The notes beneath the pieces are model-generated. The model saw nothing but the letters and a program-made list of their open reading frames with translations, was not told the origin of the DNA and made no database searches. Positions 1-12,311 of a stretch of DNA of 64,000 nt are shown here, piece by piece (the first letter of the stretch is position 1; the number at the start of each line of letters is the position of its first letter). The stretch comes from Benincasa hispida (taxonomy: Eukaryota; Streptophyta; Magnoliopsida; Cucurbitales; Cucurbitaceae), in NCBI RefSeq assembly GCF_009727055.1, contig NC_052349.1:31008989-31072988 (forward strand), in the 5' to 3' direction. A program made the translations under genes and the position numbers.

Positions 1-435
1 AATACCAAAGGCATCCTTCAGAAAAAGGGTTAACAAGTTCACCTGTTCATCGATTTAGGAGTTTTAGCCATGTTCATAGTTTTCTTTTATTTTTAAGGCA
101 AAGCAAGGGAAGAGTAGAGACACCGGAAGATCGCTCAGGGTAACTCGAGAGAGAACCCAGAGGTGTAAAAGTAGAAAGCGGGCCGACTCTCACGAGATGC
201 CATGATTTGGTGGATGATTGCTTGGACGATCTCAGCGAGAACGAGAGGTGCAATCTGTTTAACGAGAGCGAGATTTCTGTGAAGAAGGGTTCTTCAACTG
301 GTATGTATCTTGTTTTCTTGTTGTTGTTAAAGTTCAAAGCATGCTTGTAATTTGTTGTTAATACATAACTTGTATGTTTGATTGTGAATGCGGTGATTTT
401 GTCACAATGAGTTTGGAACGATCTTGCTTCCATTT
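1..435 (+). repeat. LTR 3'-portion fragment, truncated by window start
   Basis: The text resembles the transcribed 3' part of LTRs elsewhere in the window. The stretch around 100-230 (purine-rich, with a gggccgactctcacg-like motif) can be compared with 41705-41830, and the end has the aactggtatgtatcttg type of U5 tail seen in other LTRs here. No coding sequence of its own is recognised. The family assignment is uncertain because the left part is missing and similarity to the other copies is patchy. Confidence 0.4.
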
Positions 436-439
436 AGAG

Positions 440-775
440 GTACTCTTTGACAAGAGTTCCTTTATTCTAATACCTACAAAGTGGGCCATATTCGTAGTGT
501 CACTAGGATAAGGTACCCAACCTTATCCATCTACTACAGACCATTTAGGTTATCACTTAAACATGATCCACCTGTATGTCTCCACATACATGTTTAAGTT
601 ACAACGATAAACTTGGATGTTAGTTTATTGGTTTGTGGTTAATGCAACTAAAATATCACATAGTTTATAGACAAAGTGAATAAAATATCATATATTATTA
701 ATCACATAAAGAGTTTTTTCATACAATGTTTACAAACTATAGGACCTTACAAGATTTAGAGCATCAACCCCAACA
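440..775 (-). repeat. Ty1/copia LTR 5'-end fragment
   Basis: Read on the minus strand this starts at 775 with TGTTGGGGTTGATGCTC and then follows the order seen in the other copia LTRs here: the gtttgtaaac block, then the gtggagacatacaggtggatcatg block, then the ggataaggttgggtacctta block. It stops near 440 in mid-LTR. No polypurine tract or coding remnant lies to its right, so it is a fragment. It lies head to head with the plus-oriented fragment at 1-435. Confidence 0.7.
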
Positions 776-821
776 ATTGTATGGTTTTTGACGTTCTAAT
801 TTGATGTTGTTGTTTACATCC

Positions 822-2325
822 AGGCTCGTATAAATGACCTCATTCCGACCGATGAGGAGAAGGCCTACTTTGATCGTATGCTGGATATTCTGATACCGAA
901 TGGGTATATAGATCCACTTGTTTATGATCCATCGATTGAGCACCTACCTAGTTAGGACCTAGATGTGGGGGACATAACTGTTGAGTACATTTTTTGTGGT
1001 GAGGATCTACCGTTTGAGGATCCCCCTTTTACCCATGATGGTGAAGGTATTTTTCCCATAAAGATATCATTAGAGGATGAAGATACAACTGGTCCATTAG
1101 TACGTACTCAGATAGAGCTGAAGGACGAGGTATGGTATTCTGATATTCGTAAAATTCGTCATTTAGAGTTTATGCTATTATTTGATGACAAATATTTATA
1201 ACTTTTGTAGCCATTAGATAATAACAACGAAGTGATTATGTTGCTCAGTTTCCAAATGTAGTCCATAGGGAAAGGACCAATAGGAAGATGACAGTCCCAT
1301 AGAAGCTTTGTGGTCGTATTGGAGCTAAACTCGTCGAGAAGAAGAGAAATAAAAAAGTGAAGCCGTATAATCTAGTGCCTAAAATACCTGCTAAGTTCGA
1401 GAAGCAGTTCTCTGAATATATCAGCAATCCTAGGCGGGTCAATGAGACTCAGAGGTCTGTTCGAAGTGTTTAGAAACTTTCATGGTTCATGAACTTACTG
1501 ATGCCAGACACATTTAATGACGACGATGTAAATTACCTATCATTCAATGCTTAATACCGTGTGTGAACGGAGAAATAATTATTGTTTTTCTTGTAAACGA
1601 TGGATACACGATTCTTGTTCACGCAGAAAAAGTTGGACAATGAAGATCCAACCCATGTGAAGAAGAGATATATTACAGTGGATTGAATCGTATCGATGAG
1701 TAAATATGACATAAAATGTATTTTCGAATCACCATATTTCCTAACTATAAATTATTAATGTGCAGAATTTTCTTAGAAGTAGCCCGGGACTGTATGGGGA
1801 GATTAAGAGAGGGCACTAGCCCATTGGAGGTGGAATACACCTAGGTTAAAGATGATATAGTTCTACGATAGTGTGAGGGAAAAAACCACATTACCACATA
1901 CATTGGAAGGATGTCAACTACATATACATGCCATACAACATAGGTGGTTATCATTGAGTGCTTGTGGTGATCGGCGTAGTGGTGGGAAAATATTGGTATA
2001 TGAATCTCTTATGACCATGGCATCTGATGGCAAGTTGTTAAAGGAGTTGGATAATATGTAAATTGTGCTTCCAGCTCTATTGGAAAAGGTTGGAGTCCTT
2101 TAGCAAATTGGCCCGTGACACTTGAAAAGTGTATCGAGTGAAGAATGCACCATTACAGTCTATAAAGGGGATTGTGGTATATTTTGTACTAAATATTTTG
2201 AATATGATGTAACTGAATCCCCATTAGACACACTTAGGTTTTTTTTTTTTTTTTTTTTTTGTCGTCAGCTGACTATACAATTATGAGCCAATAGAGCCTT
2301 TTTGTAATTATTGTAAATACATTCA
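822..2325 (+). pseudogene. Decayed Ulp1-like (C48) protease ORF of a Mutator-like element
   Basis: After a possible splice acceptor at about 822, translation gives RINDLIPTDEEKAYFDRMLD and then, in shifting frames, an acidic stretch (965-1201). From about 1850 comes a Ulp1-like core: a block around YIYMPYNIGGYH, then GKILVYESLMTMASDG, then YKGDCGIFCTKYFEYDV, where the CGIFC carries the catalytic-type cysteine. Several stops and frameshifts (for example the TAG at 955 and changes of frame around 1890-2000) break the reading frame. Ulp1 domains of this kind are known as passengers of plant MULEs, including in melon, and the matching transposase lies at 7456-11265. Non-functional as it stands. 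Confidence 0.72.
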
Positions 2326-2628
2326 TTATCAATATAATGTAATTCTTAAAAGACAAATGTCCATATGTTTACTATTTAATATAACATTCAATTTTCATTC
2401 ATCATTTCAACCTTTTATTGTTTAACATAACATTAATAACATTTTGTTTGTAAATCTCGGGAGGCAATTGGCCCGAGATACCCCGAGATTTAACTTATGT
2501 TTTCATTCTCGGGGTCCTTATTGTCCAGAGTGTAGCCCTCAACCTTAGCACATTTTATCTGTAAATAACGGGGGGCGGTTGGCCCGAGATGCCTTGAGAT
2601 TTACCTTTTTTTTTATTCTTGGTGTTAA
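2326..2628. other. MULE internal non-coding segment
   Basis: AT-rich sequence downstream of the Ulp1-like ORF, containing the palindromic units listed separately. It runs up to the TSD of the solo LTR that starts at 2629. After that LTR the same element resumes at 7285. No gene is seen. Confidence 0.5.
2451..2603. repeat. Two 42-bp palindromic units inside the MULE
   Basis: Units at 2451-2492 and 2562-2603, 111 bp apart, each begin taaatctcggg or a variant and end with the inverse, ccccgagattta. The centre is ggcaattggcccgagat or ggcggttggcccgagat. A related half unit, ggcttgagattta, appears at 7293-7305, directly after the inserted LTR, so the array was probably longer before insertion. Confidence 0.7.
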
Positions 2629-4709
2629 TATCACACACTCCTAGATTACCCTCTTACTCAAGGAGAGAATGTGATGGGAGTAGTTACCAATCCTTTTATG
2701 GCACTTACTACCCATTTAGACTTCCTTAACCTACTTCAACAACCCTGGATATAACTTAATAAAATAACCTGAGTGATTAGGGTTCAACACATACACTGCA
2801 CACATAACATAAGTACAGATACCAAAACCTAATGGATCACAAAAAACTCTTTACAAGTCCCTAAACATGAACATAACATATACATAGACATATCTAAGAC
2901 AAACACCTAAAATTCACTTTTGTCTTTGAGTTTGAACTTGAGTCCTTGAGTGGCAGAGCAACAGGGCAGCTAACCTCTAGGGAGATGACCACTACCTTGG
3001 GAAAATAAAACATTTGAAAGGATAAGCTACTAGTCTAGTGAGTGACCATTAAAATATATGTGTTGAAAACTACCAAGAAAACTTATACTTAAAACTTTTA
3101 AACAGGAACTGCTAAAAAACATTAAATAATCATAATCCTTAGTCGAGAGAAAACCCTTTTGCTCAATCCCTCAATGTCAAACCTTAGTTGTTGCGGAGTA
3201 ATCTCAACACAACCAACGTCAATTCTACCTAAGTGCACGTGGTAATAACTAAGCACTGTCATACCTTAGGTACAAAGGCCCAAATACCTTCTCAAAGTCC
3301 TTTAGTATTGGGTTCATCATTATCAACATAAAACTCATTCTTTGAAATAAGCATACTTTGAAAGCATAAATACCTTAAATCATATGTTGGATTCGTATTC
3401 ATCATATAACATGGAAACTATCAACACATGCCTTATGAATATTAAGAATAGAAATACTTAAATCATGCTTTCATATACACTTTTAAGCTAAGCATGCTTG
3501 AAACTTCTTTAAAAGCTAGTTTGCTTGAAAAACTATCTTAGTCACACTTAAAAATGAAAGTAAGTATGAACCTAGTCTTTCTAAATAAAACATGTGTTTA
3601 CCAAAAATTTGTAAACACTTGGTTTGTCATTCACTATCTCGGGCGTCCTCCTTATGGTTGGTAAGCTTTCCTTATTGGCGTGTGTCCTGTAAAAATGATA
3701 AACACTTTAGGTCAATGCTAATAGCTTCCCAATGAGCCCAACATATAAGAACAAGCTTAGCATTTTACCATGAGTGCCAATCTTTCTCTCAACGCATGGC
3801 ATACTTAAGGAATACCTTAGGTTGAATGGCTAGGTGATGCGACAGCAAGCGCTTACCCTTTACACTAAACCTCACTCACAAGCATAAGCACTGCATGCCT
3901 TGCCTATGTGTTGACGTTTCCTCCCTAATGCAATTGTGCATACTTCCTCGTGCACGCCTTGTGCAGTCCTTGTCGCACGCCTGGCACCTATCCTCGTCCT
4001 TGCGCACACGTCCACCAGTGCTATCGCCTGGCTAGTTGAGCTACCTGCTTACTCACCTAAAGTAGCTGCCTGCTTATTCAATCAAAATTTCCAGATTCAA
4101 ATTTGAGCTCAAATAACTCTTTTTTCAGACTTTATTTTGGAAAATTTCCTTCTACAAACTTGTTTGTAAATGTCTTAACTTGCTTACCTTAAAAATTTGA
4201 GCTTCAATTTCTTCTTGGTCAGACCAGAAACCTTTAATCTTCACACCTTGCTTTTAGTTACCCGAGAACTCGACCTTCTCAAGGAAGTCTTCAGATATCA
4301 ACTCGATTCTTGATGAGTTTTCTTTCGGCAGCCCAAGAACATCAACAAAATTCAGCAACCTTCAATTGGACTCTGAAAAGTCTTCTTTTGCTTGAATAGA
4401 CTAGCTAAACTGAAAGCCTGAAGTGAAACTTCTTTTTATAGTAGAAGCTGCATGCCTCAACTCAACGTAAGATGCCAGCTAGACCAATAAGTGGGTTTAA
4501 TCTCCCTAACCTCGACAGCTGGCACACTTAGGTTAGTGATTAAGATAAGGACTTCCATTAATCACTGACGCATGGCTCATCGTTCAAACATTCAGCAACA
4601 CAAGGCTCACTCGGATGCATGTACCCTTCAGCTAATGTGCGTTTCATCGTCTCCTCATGCCATCACATAGTTTTGAGCCCATCACATGGTCTCACTTGCA
4701 CACAAGTCT

Positions 4710-6849
4710 TGTTGGGTTGTATGTCCTAAAACTTGCAGTTTGTAGAGTTAAACATTTTCTATTATCAATAAAGATGTTATTCAACATTTCTTCAATAAAG
4801 TTTTTATTGAATTTGTAAATTGCACTTGTAAAGACTAAATCCAATAAACTAAGATACATGGCTATTATATGAATACTTGAACTTTATATGGAGACATAAA
4901 AGTGGATCAAGTTCGAGTAAATAGTGAAAATGATCTATAGTATACGAATAAGGTTGCGTGCCTTACTCTGGTAACATTATCGGATGCGACCCACTCTGTA
5001 GTTATTACAATTTGTTGTAAGGTACTACAAACGAAGTGATCATGATTCGTTCATGTATTGACATGAGGAGTGGGGACGTCCTATGCAATGAGTTTGCGTA
5101 AGATCAGACCAAGAAATACGTCACTCTTACTTTATAATGTTGTTTACTGTTTAAGACTGACGATTTCGCTTAGATGACCTAGGTAACTTGACCTTAATCC
5201 TGAGCTAACTAGGTACTACAAACGAAGTGATCATGATTCGTTCATGTATTGACATGAGGAGTGGGGGCGTCCTATGCAATGAGTTTGCGTAAGATCAGAC
5301 CAAGAAATACGTCACTCTTACTTTATAATGTTGTTTACTGTTTAAGACTGACTATTTCGCTTAGATGACCTAGGTAACTCGATCTTAATCCTGAGCTAAC
5401 TATGAACTCCTGTTTATTCGAGATTATTCTTAGATTTGCATAGGTGAAGATTGGCTCAACAGCACTGGCTCAATAAGCCTCCCATTTTAGAGGTAAGATC
5501 GGGTATATAGCTGGGGCTATAGGGTACAAGACGAAATTCACGCCTACCCGATTTAAGGATAGGAGAAAGGTTGTTCTCTTAATACTAAATTAAGGTCTTG
5601 AACAAGGGGCCCCACTCTCTCATTGGCCTGAGAGGGATCCGGTTTATTGATTAGATCACAAACTAATTGTTTATTAGAGGATCGGTGGAACTTATAGAGC
5701 AAGACGTAATTTTGAGGGTAACACAACATTTGACCTAGCTGTTATTACGAACAATCTGTAAAGGGCCAACTTACTGATTATGATTAAATCAAGTGGACAC
5801 AAATATATCTACAGTGAGGAGAGTGCAACTATCGAGTTATAGTGATGTGACTCGATAATTGACGAATACTGATTAATTCGTTCTAAAGAGTTTTATTAAA
5901 TTAATCTCACATCGTTGGAGCTCATGATCTATAGGTTCATAAGGTCCCTCTACTAGTTCGTAAAACATGAACACCTTGAATTAGTAAATTGAGTAAATTT
6001 GGAATGATTTCAAATTGAAGCGTTCAAATTGAATTTCAATTTGAAATGTTCAAATTGAATTTAGGTTTGATTTTGAATAGTTCAAATTCAAATTGGGGAT
6101 TGTATAATTATATTCGATATAATTAATTAATGTTTAAGTTATTGTAATTAAACGAAATTGGAGAGTTAATAATATTTAAATATTGATTTAAATATTAATT
6201 ACTTGAATAGGACTCATGTTTAAATATTAGATGTGTGATTAATTTAATATTTGATATTAAATTTTTATTTAATTAATTAAAATAATATTAATTTTGAATT
6301 TTAGTTAATTTTTGGAATTAATTAAAATTTGAATTTAAACTAGAAATTGGAAATTAAAATTGTAAGTAGAAATCTCCAACTTTCATCAAGTAGGAGGTAT
6401 TTCCAATTAAATTCACCACCTAGCCCACTTCAACATCAACTTGTAGCTGACATTGACAATGTTTAGATGTGCTTGAATGAATAGAGTTGATAAAACTCTT
6501 TAATTTCAGAGGGTTAGGTTATTGAATAACAGAAAATTAGTTTTTTGCTGTGTTCTTCATCTTCTCTCAAAACCCTCCAAACTTCATCACCAAATTCACT
6601 ATAATCTTGAGTTCAACCACACAAATTCAAGGATGAGAATAGTAGAGAAGATCTCTTGATGGTTCACTGTAGATTTGGAGCTGAGAATACGTGAGGAGAA
6701 GCTTGGATTGGAGAGGAATTCTTCAAAGGTATGTGTTTCTTGAAACCATTTTATTACCCTATGAACATGCTTATTTTAATGTCAAAATTAAGGAATTAGA
6801 ATGCTTAATGATCATGTTTTCTTCCGCTGCTTTTTTCTGTATTTCAACA
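4710..6849 (+). mobile_element. Copia-type solo LTR nested in the gypsy-like LTR
   Basis: Starts TGTTGGGTTGTATGTCC at 4710 and ends CAACA at 6849, giving the inverted TGTTG...CAACA termini expected of an LTR. Flanks are AGTCT (4705-4709) and AGCCT (6850-6854), a 5-bp TSD with one transition. Near the 3' end is the cttccgctgc motif typical of the U5 tails here. There is no second LTR and no gag-pol, so it is a solo LTR of 2140 bp. The same family gives the fragments at 53321 (+) and 54326 (-). Confidence 0.82.
5021..5402 (+). repeat. 191-bp tandem duplication inside the solo LTR
   Basis: 5021-5211 and 5212-5402 both begin ggtactacaaacgaagtgat and end with cctgagctaact. I see about four differences, such as ggggacg versus gggggcg and gacgattt versus gactattt. 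The related fragment at 53321 has only one copy of the region it covers. Confidence 0.9.
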
Positions 6850-7455
6850 AGCCTTCACCCAACCATCGCACACACATGCTACCACAGTGCCTAAGGAAAC
6901 TTTGCCCAATGTCGTGCACGTCCATGCCCTCTATCTTCAATGCAAAGCTTGGGCAACGCATAGTCCTTGCTCAATGCACGGTCTCATCCCCGACCATCAC
7001 TTAGCCATTGCCTTCTCCTTACCTCAAAGCAAGCCTTGCCATACACTTCTTTGGCCATCAAGCCTTCAACGCTAGGTTCAATAGTTAGGCACATTCCTTC
7101 TTTTTACTCAGAGCACAAGCAACTTTTTACCCGAGAACCATACACCTTCAACACTCAGAAATATTTCTTCTTCTTTTGTCCTTCTCAAACCATTTTCCCA
7201 CAATCATAGTTTTATCATGAGTTAATTATACTTAACACACTAATTAACATACTTATGTAGGGAATATAGAGTTCGGGGTTTACAGTTAATATGGCTTGAG
7301 ATTTACTGAGAGTGAACAAAAAGAATGCACATCACATACATAAATAAATTACCATAACCATTCATAGTCCAAACATATCTGAATATAAAAATTTACATAG
7401 TCCAAACGAAAAATAACAAGAAAAATGACTCTAATCATTCTCTACAATTCAAGCT

Positions 7456-10400
7456 CAATATGTCTTTCGATTGTGCCCAACATTGTGACATCGAGTACAC
7501 TTGTGAATCTGTTTCTGTATTTCACCATTTGATGGATTCATACAGTTGGACAACAACCAATTGTTCCAATGACCCTGGGAGGTCAACAAGCACGAGTGAT
7601 GTCTTCCACTATGATTCATGAAAATAGGGAATATAGGCTTTGCATAACTAGCCAGTCAGTTTGTAACTGTGTGCACTTGAGCCTAAAGTATATGGATCAA
7701 TACTCCTAATTCGATAAGTGGCGAGTGTAAGCGAATAGGGGATCTCATAGTAATCAAACTCGCCACACATGCAAGTCTTCTTATTCAAGTTAACACGAGG
7801 GTTTAGATGACTATCTACAATCTCAAACTCGTGGTGATCGATCGGTCGAACAATAAATGATCTAGAATTGATATCTACTAGTTTCAAAAGTTTTCCCCAT
7901 GGACTGACAAAACTAATTCTCGCATTGAAGCTAATGTCCTGCACTTGGAAAACCATTCCTGGTGAAGACTTCAATATGATCCAACAGTATAGTCACCGGA
8001 AGGATCGAGCATCCTTCAATACCGCGTTAATACACTCTGCAATATTTGTGGTCATCTTATCGTGCCTCGTTCCCCCTTAGTATACTCGGGCCCACCTTGA
8101 CAACCCAACATCGATAAGGTATTTTTGAACACCGTTGTAAGGAGTCTGATTGTTCCAATAGTATCAGAAGACAGACTCCCGACATGCCTTAGATGCTAAC
8201 ATAAAGTTTGAACACACGTTATCGTTGTTGAACTTCGTTGTCAGGTTCAGGCTCAAATGATGGATACATAATGCATGGAATGCATCAGGAAAAACTGTAA
8301 CAATGGATTTCACAATGCTTTTGTGTCAATCAAATATGAACACTAGCCCATTAACCACACCAATAGTTGATTGCAACCTTCTTATGAACCACATCCATGA
8401 ATCATCATTTTCTTTATCTCCCAAACCAAAAGCAATTGGGTATATTTGTTTATTAGCATCAATTGAAACCGCTACAAGCATAATACCCTTATACTTCTTT
8501 TTCATGTGTGTAGCATCAACAACAATAACTGGCCTGAAGCAATTCAGAAAACCTCTTATTGCAACCGCAAGTGTCATATAAACGTATTTAAAAGGCCCAT
8601 CAACATCTATTCCCAACTCATACTAAATCCTAGGATTGACAATCTTCAATGCTTCCCCATACCATGGTAACAAATAGAATGACTCTCTAGGGGACCCTCT
8701 CGTTAAGGATAACACAACTTTCCTAGTCTGCCATGCCTTTTCATAACTAATGTCCACCCCTTACTCCTCGCAAAAGTCTTGAATAATTTCCTTCGATTTA
8801 TAACCATGACTAACATTCTGGTATTTAGACTTAATTAGTTTAGCTATAACCCAACTTTTAGCTTGTTTATGATTCTGTTTTCTTAAAATCTTCTGGCATG
8901 TGTGGGTGCTAACATATTTACTAATTTTGAACACTTCATAGTATTTCATTCTAATGTCCCTGATCTTCCATTAACAAGTCAATTCTACGCATCTTCAAAT
9001 ATAAAACTTCTTAGTAGATTTATCGACATGATACTGGAAGTTCTTCCTAATGGCAAAAATAAACATTTTCTTAGCCAAATCTTTTTTGCTTAAAAACATA
9101 TTACCAACTTGGACATCTTCTATAGTATACCCGAATGAGACGACTATGGTGCTCACAATTAATTTTTCTATATGATTCTTCTTATTACGATTGACTCAAT
9201 GTTCACCACTTCCTACTGAATTAGCACAATGCTCACGTCAGTTCGGGTTACTATCACCAAAAGGTCCTCTGTCAACCCTTGATTCCACATTCATTATTGA
9301 CTCTATCCCATGATCAGCATTAACAATCGCCTCACACGTATCTATATCTGCCATATTAACGTCCACATCATAATCCACTGACATGTTGATAACGGGTAGA
9401 AATACACGTTATCACAATGCAAATAAGTAAAACAATGAGACATGTCCAAAAGCGATAAACTGAAGAAATTGCGATCACATGCGCCCATCGCATAAAAGTA
9501 ACTAATTTACTTGTTTTCTGCAGAAAAATGCGTTGGCGCAAGTGAAATTGCGATCCAAGGAATTAGGCGATTGTACGCTTGAAAGATTGCGATCGTATGC
9601 AATCGTGAGAGGTTGCTCAAAAAGGTGGTTGCATAAAGACTGCGCATCAAGGTGACAACATAATAAATCATGATGGGACGGAAAGCTAATGATGGTCGAA
9701 TCCGAATTTAGTTGACCAGCCGTTAAAGCCACACTGTAGCAAGTACACTCAACTTTCAGTAACCATTAATCGACACATTAGAGCAGGATATTTAATGACC
9801 GCCCATCATTGTAATCATTAGAGAGAAAGGCTACTTCACCTTGAGCTCTATAAATACCGGAGGCCACCATTGTAGGGGTGAACAAGTTAGATCATATACA
9901 AGTTAGAGAGCCGTTAGTCTATTCACGTACATACTTAGATTTAGAGGACGGAGACAAGCTAGAAGACGAAGAAGTTGAGAGTTTATTCCTGGACAAATCG
10001 AGAGACTGCCAGAAGCACTACAAGGAGAGAGGGGCAACACTTGCGAGAGCAAGAATATTCATCTGGACAGAGTTGAAGTGAAAAAGACAGTGTAAAAGGC
10101 CATGGGAAGCAAGATATTGCTTACGAGGCTTCTTAACTCTAAATTCCATTGTTATTTTGTACTCATCACTTTACTTAGAAAATGGAAATCTCATTTCAAT
10201 CTATGTTCAATCTCTCCACATTTCGCATGAGTAGCTAAATTTTCGAAAAGGGTTGAGAAGTATTTAGCTAGCATGATCTAAGATTTACATTTTATGCGAT
10301 CATCTTGTCTTATATATGCATCATTCACCCCTTTAGAGATACTTGAGAGAGTAGTCTAAAGATAGAATCTAGATTTGAGAGAGTCCTATTAGAATCTAGG

Positions 10401-11265
10401 CTTGAGAGAGTTAGGTTAAAACTGCATAAGCAAGAAATAAAAACTTAGACATAAGTTCTATCGCTATTTACACATCGCATGCACCCTAGAAATAGGATAT
10501 GATAGTATGCAGTCACCTTGTTTTATGTGTGCATCATGTATCATCGCATAGACAAGAATAGAGGCTTAGACATAAGTCCTATTGAATTTTTTGTATACAT
10601 CGCATGCGTCCTAGAAATAGAAATTATGGCCTTTGCATTGAGAGATGATATGTTGTTGTTTGTGGGTAGCATGATTGCATAGCTTGTACGTAATCTTAGG
10701 AAGTGTTAGCTAAACCCTTTCTCGATCCGTTCATTGCTTACTCATTGTAACTCTCGATTTTATCAACTTTTTATTTGAACTCCGTCGCATAAGAAGTATT
10801 CTTTATCAAAACACCATCCAACTTATTTGTTTTCACTACCGCAAGAGAGTTAAAGTAGTTGTCGCATATTTACTCAATAGTCCCTGTGTTCGACCTTGGA
10901 CTTACCAGGAAACCTAGTGAGACTTATACTTTGGTCTTATTAGGAAAACTTGCATGTGCAATGCATAATACATCACCGCAAACTCATACCATAATCGCAT
11001 CACAGTCACAACGCATCACATGTCCACTTCAAACACAGACTCATCATTAACAAAATTCTTAGATAGGTCCACATAATCAATATTCAACAACCCATTCGCA
11101 TCGTCTCCCAAATCTAACGAACATACATTATTATTCAATGGACTTAATGATCTCACCTCATTGGAAACCGTATTGTACTTAGGAATAAACTCAAGTTCGG
11201 ATGCAAATGTTGGAACATTTTGAACTGGATATGACGGTATCTTTACTTCTAGATTTATAGACTAC
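7456..11265 (-). pseudogene. Decayed Mutator-like (MULE) transposase, split by a solo LTR
   Basis: Read from right to left. An N-terminal region (about 11240-11019, with PSYPVQNVPTFASELEFIPK) resumes after the insert at 9386 with SVDYDVDVNMADIDTCEAI. The MuDR-type DNA-binding part follows (THTC, then QAKSWVIAKLIKSKYQNV, 8949-8761). The MULE catalytic core at 8616-8326 has FRPVIVVDATHMKKKYKG, IYPIAFGLGDKENDDSWMWF and GLVFIFD, and then CIHHLSLNL. A SWIM zinc finger at 7974-7648 reads CMCGEFDYYEIPYSL, so the second Cys and the His are lost. A zinc knuckle, CTRCHNVGHNRKTY (7530-7460), also lacks its last Cys. Multiple in-frame stops and frameshifts are present. It converges with the Ulp1-like ORF, and both probably belong to one element. 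Confidence 0.85.
9387..11018. mobile_element. Solo LTR (TGATAA family) inside the MULE transposase
   Basis: Starts TGATAACGGGTAGAAATAC at 9387, ends acgcatca at 11018, and is flanked by a perfect 5-bp TSD, CATGT (9382-9386 and 11019-11023). Removing it joins the two halves of the transposase reading frame. A second member lies at 41100-about 42655 and a partial one at 52868-53310. It has no coding capacity. The text around 10880-10950 (gttcgaccttggacttacc) recurs in the other members (42520-42545). Confidence 0.9.
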
Positions 11266-11269
11266 TACT

Positions 11270-12311
11270 GTTAACTTTGATACTAAAAGAGCCACTTGAG
11301 ACACAGTGTCACCAGTTAAGAAAAAATGAAGATCTTATTGATTATTGATCACAAAGGAAAATATATTCGACCTAACATTGTACAAACACCTTATAACCAA
11401 TTCAAACTCAACAGAATTTATTCCACTAATTCTATATATTTCTCATAAAAACTCTTTGTACTTTATTCCGACGTCGACAATTAACCCTTTCAACTAACCC
11501 CCTATGTATTCTTTCTCATCGTCCTTCCATTCACCCCCAAAACAAACAAATATATGAGGCATCCTTGAAAAAATCATATACAGGTTCAACATACTTAATA
11601 AATTTAGTCAAAATCTTGGGGATATTACATAATATCGATGCAAATATATAAATATCTCGCCTAGGATTTCAAACCCTACACTAAATCTCGGTGAAATTAT
11701 ACTCAATCACGATCGAGATTATTGAATTTCCACTGAGAATGCATAAACAACCACAAAAACATAAATTATTGACCTCAACAGCATGCAAATAACAACTACA
11801 AGAAATTTGCAAGAGACAATATCACTACATTTACCTTGTTTTTCGTGAATGTATGCAAAAAGATGAGTCCTGAATGTTTTGAGGACTTCCAAACACTAGG
11901 AAAATTTTTGGATCATGTTTAAGAACATATAATTATAACCCAAGCCAACCATCTCTTTCCCAAAAATTGGGTTATTATAATAATTATGTTATTTTTATAT
12001 TACGGAGGGCATATTCGTAAAATTTCTTTCCCATCAATCGAATTTGATATTCAAAAGTTAAAACAATTAACACAATCTCGAGCTCGATCTCGCCCAAGAA
12101 GACCCAAGAAAAACCAATTCTACGAGATTTCAGAAAGCATGCTATTTTTGAAATGTGAAAATTAAAGGGGGTTATTTTGGACAATTTTTCGAGAAAGTAA
12201 TTAAGGTTGTGGAGTTTTTGTTAGAGCCCACATTGTAGAAATACAAGAGTGGAATTTGGTGGGGGTGGAGAGAGAGAAGGTAGTTAATGAGAGAAGTAAT
12301 TGGAGAGAGTA
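11270..12311. other. Probable MULE end region and AT-rich spacer
   Basis: No gene is recognised. Text around 11690-11740 (actaaatctcggtg, gatcgagattattg) echoes the taaatctcggg palindromes of the MULE at 2451-2603, so the element probably extends to at least about 11750. I could not identify a terminal inverted repeat or its TSD. Confidence 0.4.

Larger units (their letters stand above)
2629..7284. mobile_element. Solo LTR of a gypsy-like family, itself split by a copia solo LTR
   Basis: Edges are TATCACAC at 2629 and tttaca at 7284, flanked by an identical 5-bp TSD, GTTAA (2624-2628 and 7285-7289). Joining the flanks restores MULE sequence (ggtgttaatatggcttgag). The LTR is homologous in inverted orientation to 35478-38519: shared blocks include a stretch around ccttaggtacaaaggcc/ataccttctcaaag (3262-3296 versus 37745-37830) and the locus around 2940-2990 versus 38150-38215. 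Net length without the nested LTR is about 2.5 kb. No internal coding region and no second LTR, hence a solo LTR. Strand is not assigned because no polypurine tract or coding sequence orients it. Confidence 0.8.

Noticed and set aside
965..1201. 78-codon acidic open frame on + as an independent gene
   Set aside because: It is the middle of the decayed Ulp1-like MULE ORF. Recognisable text lies on both sides in other frames.
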